From Roseicyclus amphidinii (GTDB taxonomy: Bacteria > Pseudomonadota > Alphaproteobacteria > Rhodobacterales > Rhodobacteraceae): a DNA stretch of 64,000 bases. Shown one piece after another: positions 1 through 7,810 of this stretch (position 1 is its first letter; each line of letters starts with the position of its first letter). Location: assembly GCF_030163755.1 (NCBI RefSeq), contig NZ_JASJOE010000007.1, forward strand, positions 34,482-98,481, read 5' to 3'. The notes under the pieces are model-generated. The model saw nothing but the letters and a program-made list of their open reading frames with translations. It had not been told where the DNA came from and did no database searches. Made by a program: the position numbers and the translations under genes.

Positions 1-2
1 TG

Positions 3-470
3 CGACCCTTGTCGCTCGAGCAATCGGCGGGGGCGATGTCGGACTGGATGCGCGACAGCCTCGGCGCGCGCCATGCCGCCTTCGTGGATCACTCGGGCCT
101 TGGCGACCGAAGCCGCCTGCGCGCGCATGACATGGTCCGTGCGCTGCTGGCGAGCGGGCCGAACGGCCTGTTGCGGCAACTGATGCGCGACATTCCGATG
201 CTCGACCAGCGCGGCAACGTGATCCGCGACCACCCGGTCGGCGTGGTGGCCAAGACCGGGACGCTGAACTTCGTCTCGTCGCTGGCGGGGTTCGTGCGCA
301 CGCCCGGCGGCCGTGACCTCGCCTTTGCGATCTTCTGCGGCGACGTCGACCGCCGCGCCGCCCTGTCCGAGGCCGAGCGCGAACGCCCGCCGGGCGCGCG
401 CAGCTACAATGCCGCCGCCAAGGGGCTGCAACAGCAGCTGATCGAACGCTGGGCCCTCGTTCATCCGTGA
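3..470 (+). CDS. dacB: D-alanyl-D-alanine carboxypeptidase / endopeptidase, PBP4 family (S13), 3' part
   Basis: Only the last 155 residues are in the window; the frame is open to the left edge. The visible part is the C-terminal region of a peptidase S13 penicillin-binding protein, which trims peptidoglycan cross-links in the periplasm. The sequence shows the family stretch DHSGLGDRSRLRAHDMVR, then the KTGTL box near visible residue 85, which carries the third conserved element of the serine active site. The SxxK and SxN boxes must lie upstream, outside the window. The gene ends about 135 bp before the phytase-like gene, which has its own promoter-like signals. Assignment to the family is good; the exact gene name is inferred. 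Confidence 0.8.
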   Translation, partial: RPLSLEQSAGAMSDWMRDSLGARHAAFVDHSGLGDRSRLRAHDMVRALLASGPNGLLRQLMRDIPMLDQRGNVIRDHPVGVVAKTGTLNFVSSLAGFVRTPGGRDLAFAIFCGDVDRRAALSEAERERPPGARSYNAAAKGLQQQLIERWALVHP

Positions 471-518
471 TCGTTCATTCGTGATCGTCGATCCCTGACC
501 GGGCAGCCTCCGCGCGCC

Positions 519-558
519 CTGTCATCAATCCGTTACCGTTCGGTCACGTCGCTGTGAC
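519..558 (+). promoter_or_regulatory. Candidate Pho box (PhoB site), four 7-mers at 11-bp spacing
   Basis: Four related heptamers start at 519, 530, 541 and 552: CTGTCAT, CCGTTAC, CGGTCAC, CTGTGAC, each separated by 4 bases. Direct repeats of CTGTCAT-like heptamers every 11 bp are the classic PhoB binding arrangement. The array ends 48 bp before the start codon at 607, a normal distance for overlap with the -35 region. Regulation of the downstream phytase-like gene by phosphate starvation is an inference from this pattern. Confidence 0.6.
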
Positions 559-606
559 GGGCTTGCGGCAGGTGGGCGGCATGTATCCACCCCTCCGGAG
601 AGACTC

Positions 607-2766
607 ATGCCCCGCACCTCGCTGATGCTGACATCCGCGCTGGCCCTCGTGGCCGCTTCGCCTGCGCTTGCGCAGGACATGAACTTCAACCGCATCGCCT
701 CTTTCCCGGTGGCGTCGAACACGCCGGACGCGGAAGAGACCTCGGCCGAGATCATCGCCGTCACCGGCGACGGCATGACGCTGGTCTATTCCGACAGCCC
801 CGCGGGCGTGATCGGCTTCATCGACATCACCGACCCGGCGGCCCCCGTCGCGGCGGGCACCTTCGCGCTGCCCGCGGGTGAGCCGACGGCGGTTTCGGCA
901 CTGGGCCAGACGGTCTTCGTGGCCGAAAACACCTCGGAAAGCTACACCGCCCCCTCCGGCATCCTGCATGCCGTCGATGCCGCCTCGCGCGAGGTCATCG
1001 CGTCCTGCGACCTGGGCGGCCAGCCCGACAGCACCGCCGTGGCGCCCGATGGCAGCTTCATCACCGTGGCGATCGAGAACGAGCGCGACGAAGACCTCGG
1101 CGAGGGCCGCGTGCCGCAGATGCCCGCGGGCTATCTCGTGATCCAGCCGCTCGGTGAGAACGGCGCGATGGACTGCGACGCGCAGATCCGCGTCGACCTG
1201 ACCGGCCTTGCCGATATCGCGCCCGAAGACCCCGAGCCGGAATTCGTGGACGTGAACGCAAACGGCGACATCGCCGTGACGCTGCAGGAAAACAACCACA
1301 TCGTCGTGGTGTCGGCCGCGGGTGAGGTTCTCAGCCACTTCTCGGCCGGGACCGTCACGCTCGAGGGTGTGGACACCGAGGAAGAAGGCGCGCTTGTCTT
1401 CACCGACACGCTGGCCGACGTTCCGCGCGAACCCGATGCGCTGCAGTGGATCGACACCGACCATGTCGTGATCGCCAACGAGGGCGACATGGACGGCGGC
1501 AGCCGCGGCTTCACCGTCTTCCACCGCGACGGCACCGAGGTCTTCGAGGCCGGCATGTCCTTCGAATACGCCCTCGTCGAGATCGGCCACTATCCCGAGG
1601 AACGCTCGGGCAACAAGGGCGTCGAGCCCGAGGGCATGGAAGTCGGCACCTTCGGCGGCACCCCGATGATGTTCCTGCTGGCCGAACGCTCTTCGGTCAT
1701 CGGGGTCTATGACATGACCGACCCCTCGGCCCCCGCTCTGGCGCAGCTGCTGCCCTCGGGCATCTCGCCCGAAGGGGCCATCGCCATTCCCGGCCGCAAC
1801 CTGCTGGCGACCGCCAACGAGTTCGACGGCCGCGAGGATGGCGCGGCGCCGGCCCATGTGATGATCTACGAATACCAGTCGGCCCCCGCCGCCTATCCGC
1901 ACCTGACCAGCGCAGGCGCGGACGAGCTCATCGGGTGGGGCGCGATCTCGGGTCAGGTCATGGCCGAGGACGGCACGATCTTCGCCGTCTCCGACAGCTT
2001 CTACGGCATGCAGCCGACGATCTTCCACATCGACGTCAGCGAAACCCCCGCCCGCATCGTGGATGCGATCCGGGTGACGCGCGAGGGCCAGCCCGCGCAG
2101 CTGATGGACATGGAAGGCATCGCGCTCGACGGCGAGGGCGGCTTCTGGATCGCCTCCGAGGGCCGCACCGACCGTCTGGTGCCGCATGCGATCTACCACG
2201 TGGGTGCCGATGGCGCGATCGAGGATTACATCACCCTCCCCGCAGAGCTGATGGCCGTCGAGATCCGCTTCGGCTTCGAGGGGATCACGCGGGTCGGTGA
2301 CATGCTCTTTGTCGCGGTGCAGCGCCCGTGGCGCGACGATCCGGCGAACCACGCCAAGGTTCTGGGCTACAACCTCGAGACCGAGGAATGGTCGGTGATC
2401 CACTACCCGCTGACCGAGCCTTCGACCGGTTGGGTCGGCCTGTCCGAGATCGTCGCCCATGGCGATCACCTCTACTTCGTCGAGCGCGACAACCAGATCG
2501 CGGACGCGGCGGTGACCAAGCTGATCACCCGCGTGCCGATGTCGGCGATGGAAGCCATGGTCGCCGTCGGGGAAACCCCCGCCGTGCTCGAGACCGAGGT
2601 CGTCGTCGACCTGCTGCCCTACCTGACCTCGACCGGCGGTTTCGTGCTGGACAAGGTCGAGGGCCTCGCCATCGCCGCGGACGGCACCATGTGGGTGTCG
2701 ACCGACAATGACGGTGTCGATGACCACTCGGGCGAAACGATGTTCTTCGCCATTCCTTCGGAATGA
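607..2766 (+). CDS. Secreted phytase-like esterase with N-terminal choice-of-anchor I type beta-propeller
   Basis: A 719-residue exported protein with a Sec signal peptide (about residues 1-22, cleavage after ALA). Residues of roughly 25-420 read like the beta-propeller found in choice-of-anchor I proteins, with EPEGMEV and SPEGAIAIPGRNLLATANEFDG stretches typical of such blades. The C-terminal 280 residues match the esterase-like activity of phytase domain (GIALDGEGGFWIASEGR, FGFEGITR, VEGLAIAADGTMWVSTDNDG). It probably acts on phosphate esters or other esters in the periplasm or outside the cell. GGAG lies just before the ATG. A candidate Pho box precedes it, and an intrinsic terminator follows. 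The substrate is not known from sequence. Confidence 0.75.
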   Translation: MPRTSLMLTSALALVAASPALAQDMNFNRIASFPVASNTPDAEETSAEIIAVTGDGMTLVYSDSPAGVIGFIDITDPAAPVAAGTFALPAGEPTAVSALGQTVFVAENTSESYTAPSGILHAVDAASREVIASCDLGGQPDSTAVAPDGSFITVAIENERDEDLGEGRVPQMPAGYLVIQPLGENGAMDCDAQIRVDLTGLADIAPEDPEPEFVDVNANGDIAVTLQENNHIVVVSAAGEVLSHFSAGTVTLEGVDTEEEGALVFTDTLADVPREPDALQWIDTDHVVIANEGDMDGGSRGFTVFHRDGTEVFEAGMSFEYALVEIGHYPEERSGNKGVEPEGMEVGTFGGTPMMFLLAERSSVIGVYDMTDPSAPALAQLLPSGISPEGAIAIPGRNLLATANEFDGREDGAAPAHVMIYEYQSAPAAYPHLTSAGADELIGWGAISGQVMAEDGTIFAVSDSFYGMQPTIFHIDVSETPARIVDAIRVTREGQPAQLMDMEGIALDGEGGFWIASEGRTDRLVPHAIYHVGADGAIEDYITLPAELMAVEIRFGFEGITRVGDMLFVAVQRPWRDDPANHAKVLGYNLETEEWSVIHYPLTEPSTGWVGLSEIVAHGDHLYFVERDNQIADAAVTKLITRVPMSAMEAMVAVGETPAVLETEVVVDLLPYLTSTGGFVLDKVEGLAIAADGTMWVSTDNDGVDDHSGETMFFAIPSE

Positions 2767-2864
2767 GGGTCTTCGCCATCCCGCCGATGTGATCCGATGT
2801 CCCGCCCTGCGATATGCGGGGCGGGACATATCGCTTTTCACCCCGTCATTTCAGCACCAAACAC

Positions 2865-2893
2865 GCCCCCGCGGTTCGCCACGGGGGCTTTTT
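2865..2893 (+). terminator. Intrinsic terminator of the phytase-like gene
   Basis: A 7-bp stem GCCCCCG (2865-2871) pairs with CGGGGGC (2882-2888) and is followed by TTTTT (2889-2893). It lies between the convergent phytase-like and LysR genes; the T tract touches the LysR stop codon. Confidence 0.8.
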
Positions 2894-3768
2894 CACGCCC
2901 GCGGGGCCAGACCCTTGGCCAGCGCGTCGAACACCAGCCGCACGCGCCGCGACAGGTGCAGGTCGCGGTGCGCGGCGAGCCAGACCGGAAAGGTGACAAG
3001 CGGCGGCGCGCCGGGTTGCGCGCGCGCAAGCGCCCGGTCGGGGTCGCCGACCCAGACCGGCAGGGCGGCGACGCCAAGGCCCGCGCGGGCCAGCGCCAGC
3101 TGCATGTGGCTGTCTTCCGACAGGAAGGGGAAGGCCTCGGGCGGCAGGTCGATCCGCCGCTCGGCCAGCATCGCGCGGTAGGTGCCGGCATGGTCGTAGC
3201 CGATGAAGGGCAGACTCTCGAGCGGTCCCTTCGCCAGCAGCGCGGGGGTGGCGTAAAGCGCGGCCTCGTCCTCGCGGATCAGTTTCGCGGTCAATTCCGG
3301 CTGGTCGGGCCGCGCGTGGCGCACGGCGATATCCGCCTCGCGCCGCATCAGGTCGCGCAGCGCGTTGGTGACGACGATCTGAACCTGAAGCGCGGGCGCC
3401 TCGGCCCGGATGCGGGCAAGGATCGGCGGCAGAAGCTCGGTCGCGTAGAGATGCGAGGCGGTGATCGTCACCGTCCCCGCGATGTCGCGGCTTTGCCCAG
3501 AGGCGGCCAGCGCCGCGGCATGGGCGGCCTCGGCCATGTGGCGCAGATGCTCGATCAGTCGCGTGCCCGCCTCGGTCAGCTCCATCCGCTTGCCCGCGCG
3601 GGTGAACAGCGTGACGCCCAGTTCCTCCTCCAGCGCGGTGACCTGCCGTCCGAGCGTCGGCTGGGTCATCCCCAGCGCACGGGCCGCCGCCGAGAGAGAG
3701 CCATGTTCGGCGGTCGCCACCACGGCACGCGCGCGGTTCCAGTCGAAGGTCAGGCTTTTCCAATCCAT
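2893..3768 (-). CDS. LysR-family transcriptional regulator
   Basis: A 291-residue LysR regulator. The N-terminal winged helix-turn-helix is visible at about residues 9-67 (NRARAVVATAEHGSLSAAARALGMTQPTLGRQVTALEEELG), followed by a substrate-binding domain. The start at 3768 (MDWKSLTFDW) is chosen because it gives the normal family length; the frame stays open far upstream by chance. It is divergent from the MDR oxidoreductase gene at 3868, the usual arrangement when a LysR protein controls its neighbour, and a dyad lies between them (3780-3798). The inducer is unknown. Confidence 0.88.
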   Translation of the reverse strand: MDWKSLTFDWNRARAVVATAEHGSLSAAARALGMTQPTLGRQVTALEEELGVTLFTRAGKRMELTEAGTRLIEHLRHMAEAAHAAALAASGQSRDIAGTVTITASHLYATELLPPILARIRAEAPALQVQIVVTNALRDLMRREADIAVRHARPDQPELTAKLIREDEAALYATPALLAKGPLESLPFIGYDHAGTYRAMLAERRIDLPPEAFPFLSEDSHMQLALARAGLGVAALPVWVGDPDRALARAQPGAPPLVTFPVWLAAHRDLHLSRRVRLVFDALAKGLAPRA

Positions 3769-3779
3769 GCGAAAACGTA

Positions 3780-3798
3780 TGGATATTCTGCATATCCA
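3780..3798. promoter_or_regulatory. Candidate LysR operator (inverted repeat)
   Basis: TGGATAT and ATATCCA form perfect 7-bp arms around TCTGC. The dyad starts 12 bp before the LysR start codon and lies 70 bp upstream of the divergent oxidoreductase, which fits an autoregulatory LysR site. No binding evidence is available. Confidence 0.45.
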
Positions 3799-3867
3799 GT
3801 CAATTTCTTTTGGATTGCTGCAGCGGTATCTCTCCCTCATCGCAACGAGTGACCAAGGAGGCCCGCC

Positions 3868-4854
3868 ATGAAAGCAGCCATCTCGAAAACCTACGGCGGC
3901 CCCGAGGTCGTCACCCTCGGCACCCTCGCGCGCCCCGAGCCGAGGAAGGGCGAGCTCCTTGTCCGCGTCGCTGCGGCCGGGGTCACCACCGCCGACTGGC
4001 GCCTGCGCGCCGCGGCCTTTCCGGGGGCGATCAGCGCGGTGGCCGGGCGGCTGATGTTCGGCATCTGCGCGCCGCGCAATCCCGTGCTGGGCAGCGACTT
4101 TGCCGGCCGGGTCGAGGCACTGGGGCCGGGTGTGACCGGCTTTGCCCTGGGCGAGCGTGTCTTCGGCTTCCGGTTCGGCGGCGCGCATGCGGAATTCATG
4201 ACGGTGAAGGCCGCGGGCGCGGTGACGAAAACGCCCGATGGCCTGACCGACGCGCAGGCCGCGGCGTTGCCTTTCGGCGGGTTGTGCGCGTTGGAGTTCC
4301 TCGACCGCTTCGCGCAGCTCAAACCGGGCGAGCGGGTGCTGGTCGTGGGGGCCTCGGGCGGGGTCGGGGCCTACGCGGTGCAGGTCGCCCGCGCGCTGGG
4401 GGCCATCGTCACCGGCGTCGCCTCGGGCGAGAGCCTGCCCTTCGTCGAAAGCCTTGGCGCGGATCATGTCGTGGACTACCGCCAGACCGATCCGGCCAAG
4501 CTGACCGGCCCCTATGACGTGGTCTTCGACACGGTGGGCGCGCTCGACTACACGCGCGCCGCGCCGATGCTGGCCAAGGGCGGCCGCTTCGTGCCGCTGA
4601 ACTTCGGCCTTGGCGATGTGTGGAAGGGGCGCAAGGCCCGGCGCAATGGCCACGCCCAGATCCTCAAGGTGAACGGCGACACGAAAGAGGGGCTGGATCG
4701 GCTTGTGGAACTGATCGCCGCGGGCCAGCTGCGCCCGGTGATCGACACGGTCTACCCGTTCGACGAGATCCGCGCGGCCCATGCCAAGGTCGAGACGCGC
4801 AGGCGCAAGGGGGCCATCGTGCTCGAGATCGGAGCGACCGCTACAGGCGGATGA
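3868..4854 (+). CDS. NAD(P)-dependent oxidoreductase, zinc-independent MDR (quinone oxidoreductase-like)
   Basis: A 328-residue medium-chain dehydrogenase/reductase. The N-terminal GroES-like domain is followed by a Rossmann domain with the dinucleotide motif VGASGGVGAYAVQVARALGA near residues 156-175. The structural and catalytic zinc cysteines of alcohol dehydrogenases are absent, which points to the quinone oxidoreductase or enone reductase branch. AAGGAGG lies 8 bases before the ATG. The gene is divergent from a LysR regulator that probably controls it. Its last 14 bp overlap the end of the convergent cupin gene. The substrate is not predictable. Confidence 0.85.
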   Translation: MKAAISKTYGGPEVVTLGTLARPEPRKGELLVRVAAAGVTTADWRLRAAAFPGAISAVAGRLMFGICAPRNPVLGSDFAGRVEALGPGVTGFALGERVFGFRFGGAHAEFMTVKAAGAVTKTPDGLTDAQAAALPFGGLCALEFLDRFAQLKPGERVLVVGASGGVGAYAVQVARALGAIVTGVASGESLPFVESLGADHVVDYRQTDPAKLTGPYDVVFDTVGALDYTRAAPMLAKGGRFVPLNFGLGDVWKGRKARRNGHAQILKVNGDTKEGLDRLVELIAAGQLRPVIDTVYPFDEIRAAHAKVETRRRKGAIVLEIGATATGG

Positions 4855-5179
4855 CGAAATCCTTGCGGGTGGTCTCCACCACCTCCCATGCGCCGGTGAA
4901 ACCGGGGCGGATGACCCAGGCGTCACCGACACGGAGCGTCACCGCTGCGCCGTCGTCGGGCGTTATGACCGACACGCCGTCGGTCAGCCGGAAATATTCC
5001 CACTCGTCATAGATCACGCGCCATGTGCCGGGTGTCGACTCCCACACACCCGCGAAAAGGCCATCGGCTTCTTCGGTCAGCCATGTCCGATGAACCGGGT
5101 CACCCGCGATCACGCGGGACGGATCGGGGCGGCTGACCTCCGGATCGCCGCCGGGCAGGACGGGAAGGATGAGCGACAT
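4841..5179 (-). CDS. Small cupin-domain protein (EutQ/DUF861 type)
   Basis: A 112-residue single cupin barrel. The stretch WESTPGTWRVIYDEWEYFRLTDGVSVITPDDG followed by GDAWVIRPGFTGAWEVVETTRKDFVI is typical of the cupin_3 (DUF861) family, whose members bind a metal or small ligand and have no fixed reaction. The start at 5179 (MSLILPVLPGG) gives the usual length. It follows the solute-binding protein gene by 62 bp on the same strand and may be its co-transcribed partner. Function unknown. Confidence 0.75.
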   Translation of the reverse strand: MSLILPVLPGGDPEVSRPDPSRVIAGDPVHRTWLTEEADGLFAGVWESTPGTWRVIYDEWEYFRLTDGVSVITPDDGAAVTLRVGDAWVIRPGFTGAWEVVETTRKDFVIRL

Positions 5180-5241
5180 TCGGAGACCCTTGAAGGAAGG
5201 ATGCCGCCCCCTGTCCGAGGGCGGCATCGCGTGGTGGCGGC

Positions 5242-6714
5242 TCACTCGGTCCAGCGGACCGCGGTCAGGTCGTTGGCTTGCGTGGGCGAGTTCTCCCAAA
5301 GACCTTCGATCCGCGCATCGGCGACTCCGGTCTTGGCGAGCTGGAACAGGTAGCCGTTCACGTAATCCGCGGCGATGATCTGCTGCATCTCGGACAGGAG
5401 GCTGGATCGTTCCACAGGGTCCGACGTGGTGGCCAGCGTGTCGTTCAGCGCCACGAACTCGGGCCGCGCATACTGGAAGTAGTAGTCGGGCCGCGCGTAG
5501 ATGCCGATGTCCATCGGCTCGGTGTGGCTGACGATGGTCAGGTCGAAGTCATGGCCGCGGAACACCTGTTCGAGCCATTGCGCCCATTCCAGGTTGGTGA
5601 TCTCGGTCTCGATCCCCACTTCGCGCAGTTGGGCCGCGATGATCTCGCCGCCACGGCGCGCGTAGGAGGGCGGCGGCAGGGCCATGCGCAGCGTCAGCCC
5701 GTCCGGCGCGGCCTCGGCCAGCAGGGCGCGGGCGGCCTCGGGATCATAGGCGGAGTTCGCCGTCAGGTCGACGTAATCGGGATTGTGCGGCGCGAAATGC
5801 GTGCCGATGGGCGTGCCGTAGCCGAACATGGCGCCGTCGATGATGTCTTGCCGGTTGATCGCGTGGCTGATCGCCTGCCGCACCCGGATGTCGTCGAGCG
5901 GGGCTTGCGCGTTGTTCATGGCGAGGATCGTCTCGCCCTCGGTCGAACCGACGATGACGGTGAAGCGCGGATCGGCCTCGAACTGGGCCAGCGTCTCGGG
6001 CGCGGGGAAGTTCGGGAAGGCGTCCACGTCGCCCGCCATCAGCGCGGCGAAAGCGGCGTTGGGGTCCGAGATGAAGCGGAAGGTCGCGGCCTCGAGCGCG
6101 ACCGGCTCGCCCCAGTAGGCCTCGTTGCGGGCCAGCTCCACCCGGTCGCCCTGCACCCATTCGACGAAGCGGAACGGGCCGGTGCCGACGGGGTTCGTCG
6201 CGTTCGTGTCGGCGCTGGCCGGGTCCACGATCACCGCGTCGCCCCATGCCATGTCGAACAGGAACGCGCCGTCCGGCCCGTCCAGCGTGACGACAACGGT
6301 GGTGTCGTTCGTGGCCTCGACGCTGACGATATTGGCGAAAAGCGCGGGCTGCGCGTTGGTCGAGCCCTCGGCGCGCGCGCGGTCGAGGGTGAAGACCACG
6401 TCCTCGGCCGTCATCGCCGCGCCATCGTGGAAGGTCACGCCCGAGCGCAGCGTGAAGGTGTAGACGGTGCCGTCCTCGGAGATGTCCCAGCTCTCGGCAA
6501 GGCCGGGGTTGACCGCGCCGTCGGGGCCGAAGCGGGTCAGCCCTTCGAAGACGTTGGAATAGACCACCTCGTCGATGGCGGCGGCGGCGCCGGCGGTCGG
6601 ATCGAGGTTCGGCGGCTCGAGCACCATGCCGACCGAGATGTCTGTCTGCTGGGCAAGGGCCGCCCCGGCGCAAAGCGCGCAGATCGCCGCCCCGTTGCGA
6701 AGATGATGGACCAT
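5242..6714 (-). CDS. ABC transporter substrate-binding protein, peptide/opine family (SBP_bac_5)
   Basis: A 490-residue periplasmic binding protein of the DppA/OppA type with a signal peptide (MVHHLRNGAAICALCAGAALA). Family stretches are clear: LEPPNLDPTAGAA, VYSNVFEGLTRF, WDISEDGTVYTFTLRSGVTFHDG, VGTGPFRFVEW, and a C-terminal TLATTSDPVERSSLLSEMQ. The start at 6714 is supported by AGGGAGAG just upstream. It should bind a peptide or peptide-like solute for an ABC importer, but no permease or ATPase gene is adjacent, so the rest of the transporter is elsewhere. Confidence 0.9.
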   Translation of the reverse strand: MVHHLRNGAAICALCAGAALAQQTDISVGMVLEPPNLDPTAGAAAAIDEVVYSNVFEGLTRFGPDGAVNPGLAESWDISEDGTVYTFTLRSGVTFHDGAAMTAEDVVFTLDRARAEGSTNAQPALFANIVSVEATNDTTVVVTLDGPDGAFLFDMAWGDAVIVDPASADTNATNPVGTGPFRFVEWVQGDRVELARNEAYWGEPVALEAATFRFISDPNAAFAALMAGDVDAFPNFPAPETLAQFEADPRFTVIVGSTEGETILAMNNAQAPLDDIRVRQAISHAINRQDIIDGAMFGYGTPIGTHFAPHNPDYVDLTANSAYDPEAARALLAEAAPDGLTLRMALPPPSYARRGGEIIAAQLREVGIETEITNLEWAQWLEQVFRGHDFDLTIVSHTEPMDIGIYARPDYYFQYARPEFVALNDTLATTSDPVERSSLLSEMQQIIAADYVNGYLFQLAKTGVADARIEGLWENSPTQANDLTAVRWTE

Positions 6715-6863
6715 GTCTCTCTCCCTGAGGTTGGTTCGGCGCATATTGTCCCGGCTTTCCGCAAAAATCCCGTCAAAAATCGTCGCGTGTCCACGCGCTT
6801 GCCGGTTCGGGCGCAATACAGTAGGCCAAGGGGCGCAGCGTAACGAGTGAAAGACCCTGTCGC

Positions 6864-7475
6864 ATGTCCTCGACCGAGCGGAACAGCGCCATCGTGCCGA
6901 TGTTCACCCGCGCGGACGGCCAGCTTCATCCGCGCCGCACCTATGTCTGTTTCGGCGTCGCCCGGGGTGGAACCAGCGCCGTGGCGGGCGCGATGCAGCG
7001 TCTGGGCATCTTCATGGGCGACGAGCTGCCCAACAATTACGAAGACCCCCGCTTCGGCCCCGGCCAGTCGCCCGCGCGGATGCGCGAGGCGATTGCCGAG
7101 CGCAATGCCGCCCATGACGTCTGGGGCTGGAAATTCCCGGCGGCCTCCAACTACCTCGAAGGGCTGTCGAAAGACCTGCGCAACCCTTGGCTTGTCGTCG
7201 TCTTCCGCGACATCGCCGCCACCATGAAGGGGCACATGCGCTGGCACAACCGCGAGATCACGCTCGCCGCACATGAAATCCTCGTCCAGCAGCAGAAGAA
7301 CTGGTTCCTCGTGGACCGCTGGCGAGTGCCGACGCTGCTTGTCTCCTACGAAAAGGCGGTTCTGGACCCGCGGCTTTTCGTCGAGGAACTGGCCGGGCAC
7401 CTCGGCCGACCCGTCCCCGAGGGCGAGGCGATGGAACAGATCGTCGCCTTTCTCGCGCCGGGATCCTACAAGTGA
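6864..7475 (+). CDS. Sulfotransferase-like P-loop protein
   Basis: A 203-residue protein with a PAPS-binding-like P-loop near residue 30 (CFGVARGGTSAVAGAMQRLG) and a later VVVFRDIAATMKGHMRW segment resembling the 3'-phosphate-binding element of sulfotransferases (R at the strand end, conserved polar residues in the following helix). It would transfer sulfate from PAPS to a carbohydrate or other hydroxyl acceptor in the cytosol. It is shorter than most family members. It is divergent from the solute-binding protein gene, with no clear functional link. Family call is good; acceptor unknown. Confidence 0.7.
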   Translation: MSSTERNSAIVPMFTRADGQLHPRRTYVCFGVARGGTSAVAGAMQRLGIFMGDELPNNYEDPRFGPGQSPARMREAIAERNAAHDVWGWKFPAASNYLEGLSKDLRNPWLVVVFRDIAATMKGHMRWHNREITLAAHEILVQQQKNWFLVDRWRVPTLLVSYEKAVLDPRLFVEELAGHLGRPVPEGEAMEQIVAFLAPGSYK

Positions 7476-7557
7476 CGGGCGCGTCGAGACCCGTCACCTT
7501 TCGGTATCCACTGTCGCATCACCTTCATGAATCGTTCCCCACCGAACCCGAATCGGG

Positions 7558-7573
7558 TTAACGGAACGTTACC
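7558..7573 (+). promoter_or_regulatory. Possible CtrA-type site, one mismatch
   Basis: TTAA-CGGAACG-TTACC matches the CtrA pattern TTAA-N7-TTAAC except for C in place of the last A of the second half. It ends 33 bp before the small gene at 7607. The match could be chance. Confidence 0.3.
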
Positions 7574-7606
7574 AACGGCATTCGGAGTAGAAGACATGGG
7601 GGCCGA

Positions 7607-7810
7607 ATGACAGTTCCGGACACCAGCGACATCCTCGATCTGGCACCTCAGATGGTGCCCGAGTTCATCCGGACGCAGGCCGGGTCCCGCACCCTCAGCC
7701 GCCTCGTCAAGCGCCTCAACCGCGAGCTTCTGGACGGCGACAGCGATGTCCGCGACATGGCCGCGGCGGCGCTCAGGCATCTCGGCCTGATGGATCAGTC
7801 CCGCCCCTGA
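7607..7810 (+). CDS. Small hypothetical protein, 67 aa
   Basis: A short acidic-to-mixed helical protein (MTVPDTSDILDLAPQMVPEF at its start). No known domain is recognised; the middle (RTLSRLVKRLNRELLDGDSDVRDMAAAALRHLG) looks like amphipathic helices. GGGGG precedes the ATG by about 5 bases. The last 16 bp overlap the 3' end of the convergent deacylase gene. It is called because of codon usage that fits the neighbours and a promoter-like gap upstream; it could still be a chance frame. Confidence 0.55.
   Translation: MTVPDTSDILDLAPQMVPEFIRTQAGSRTLSRLVKRLNRELLDGDSDVRDMAAAALRHLGLMDQSRP

Noticed and set aside
544..2841. Very long open frame antisense to the phytase-like gene
   Set aside because: Arises from the high third-position GC of the real gene; composition is rich in Arg, His, Asp and Gly with no domain or start site. 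The same holds for other long antisense frames across the window.
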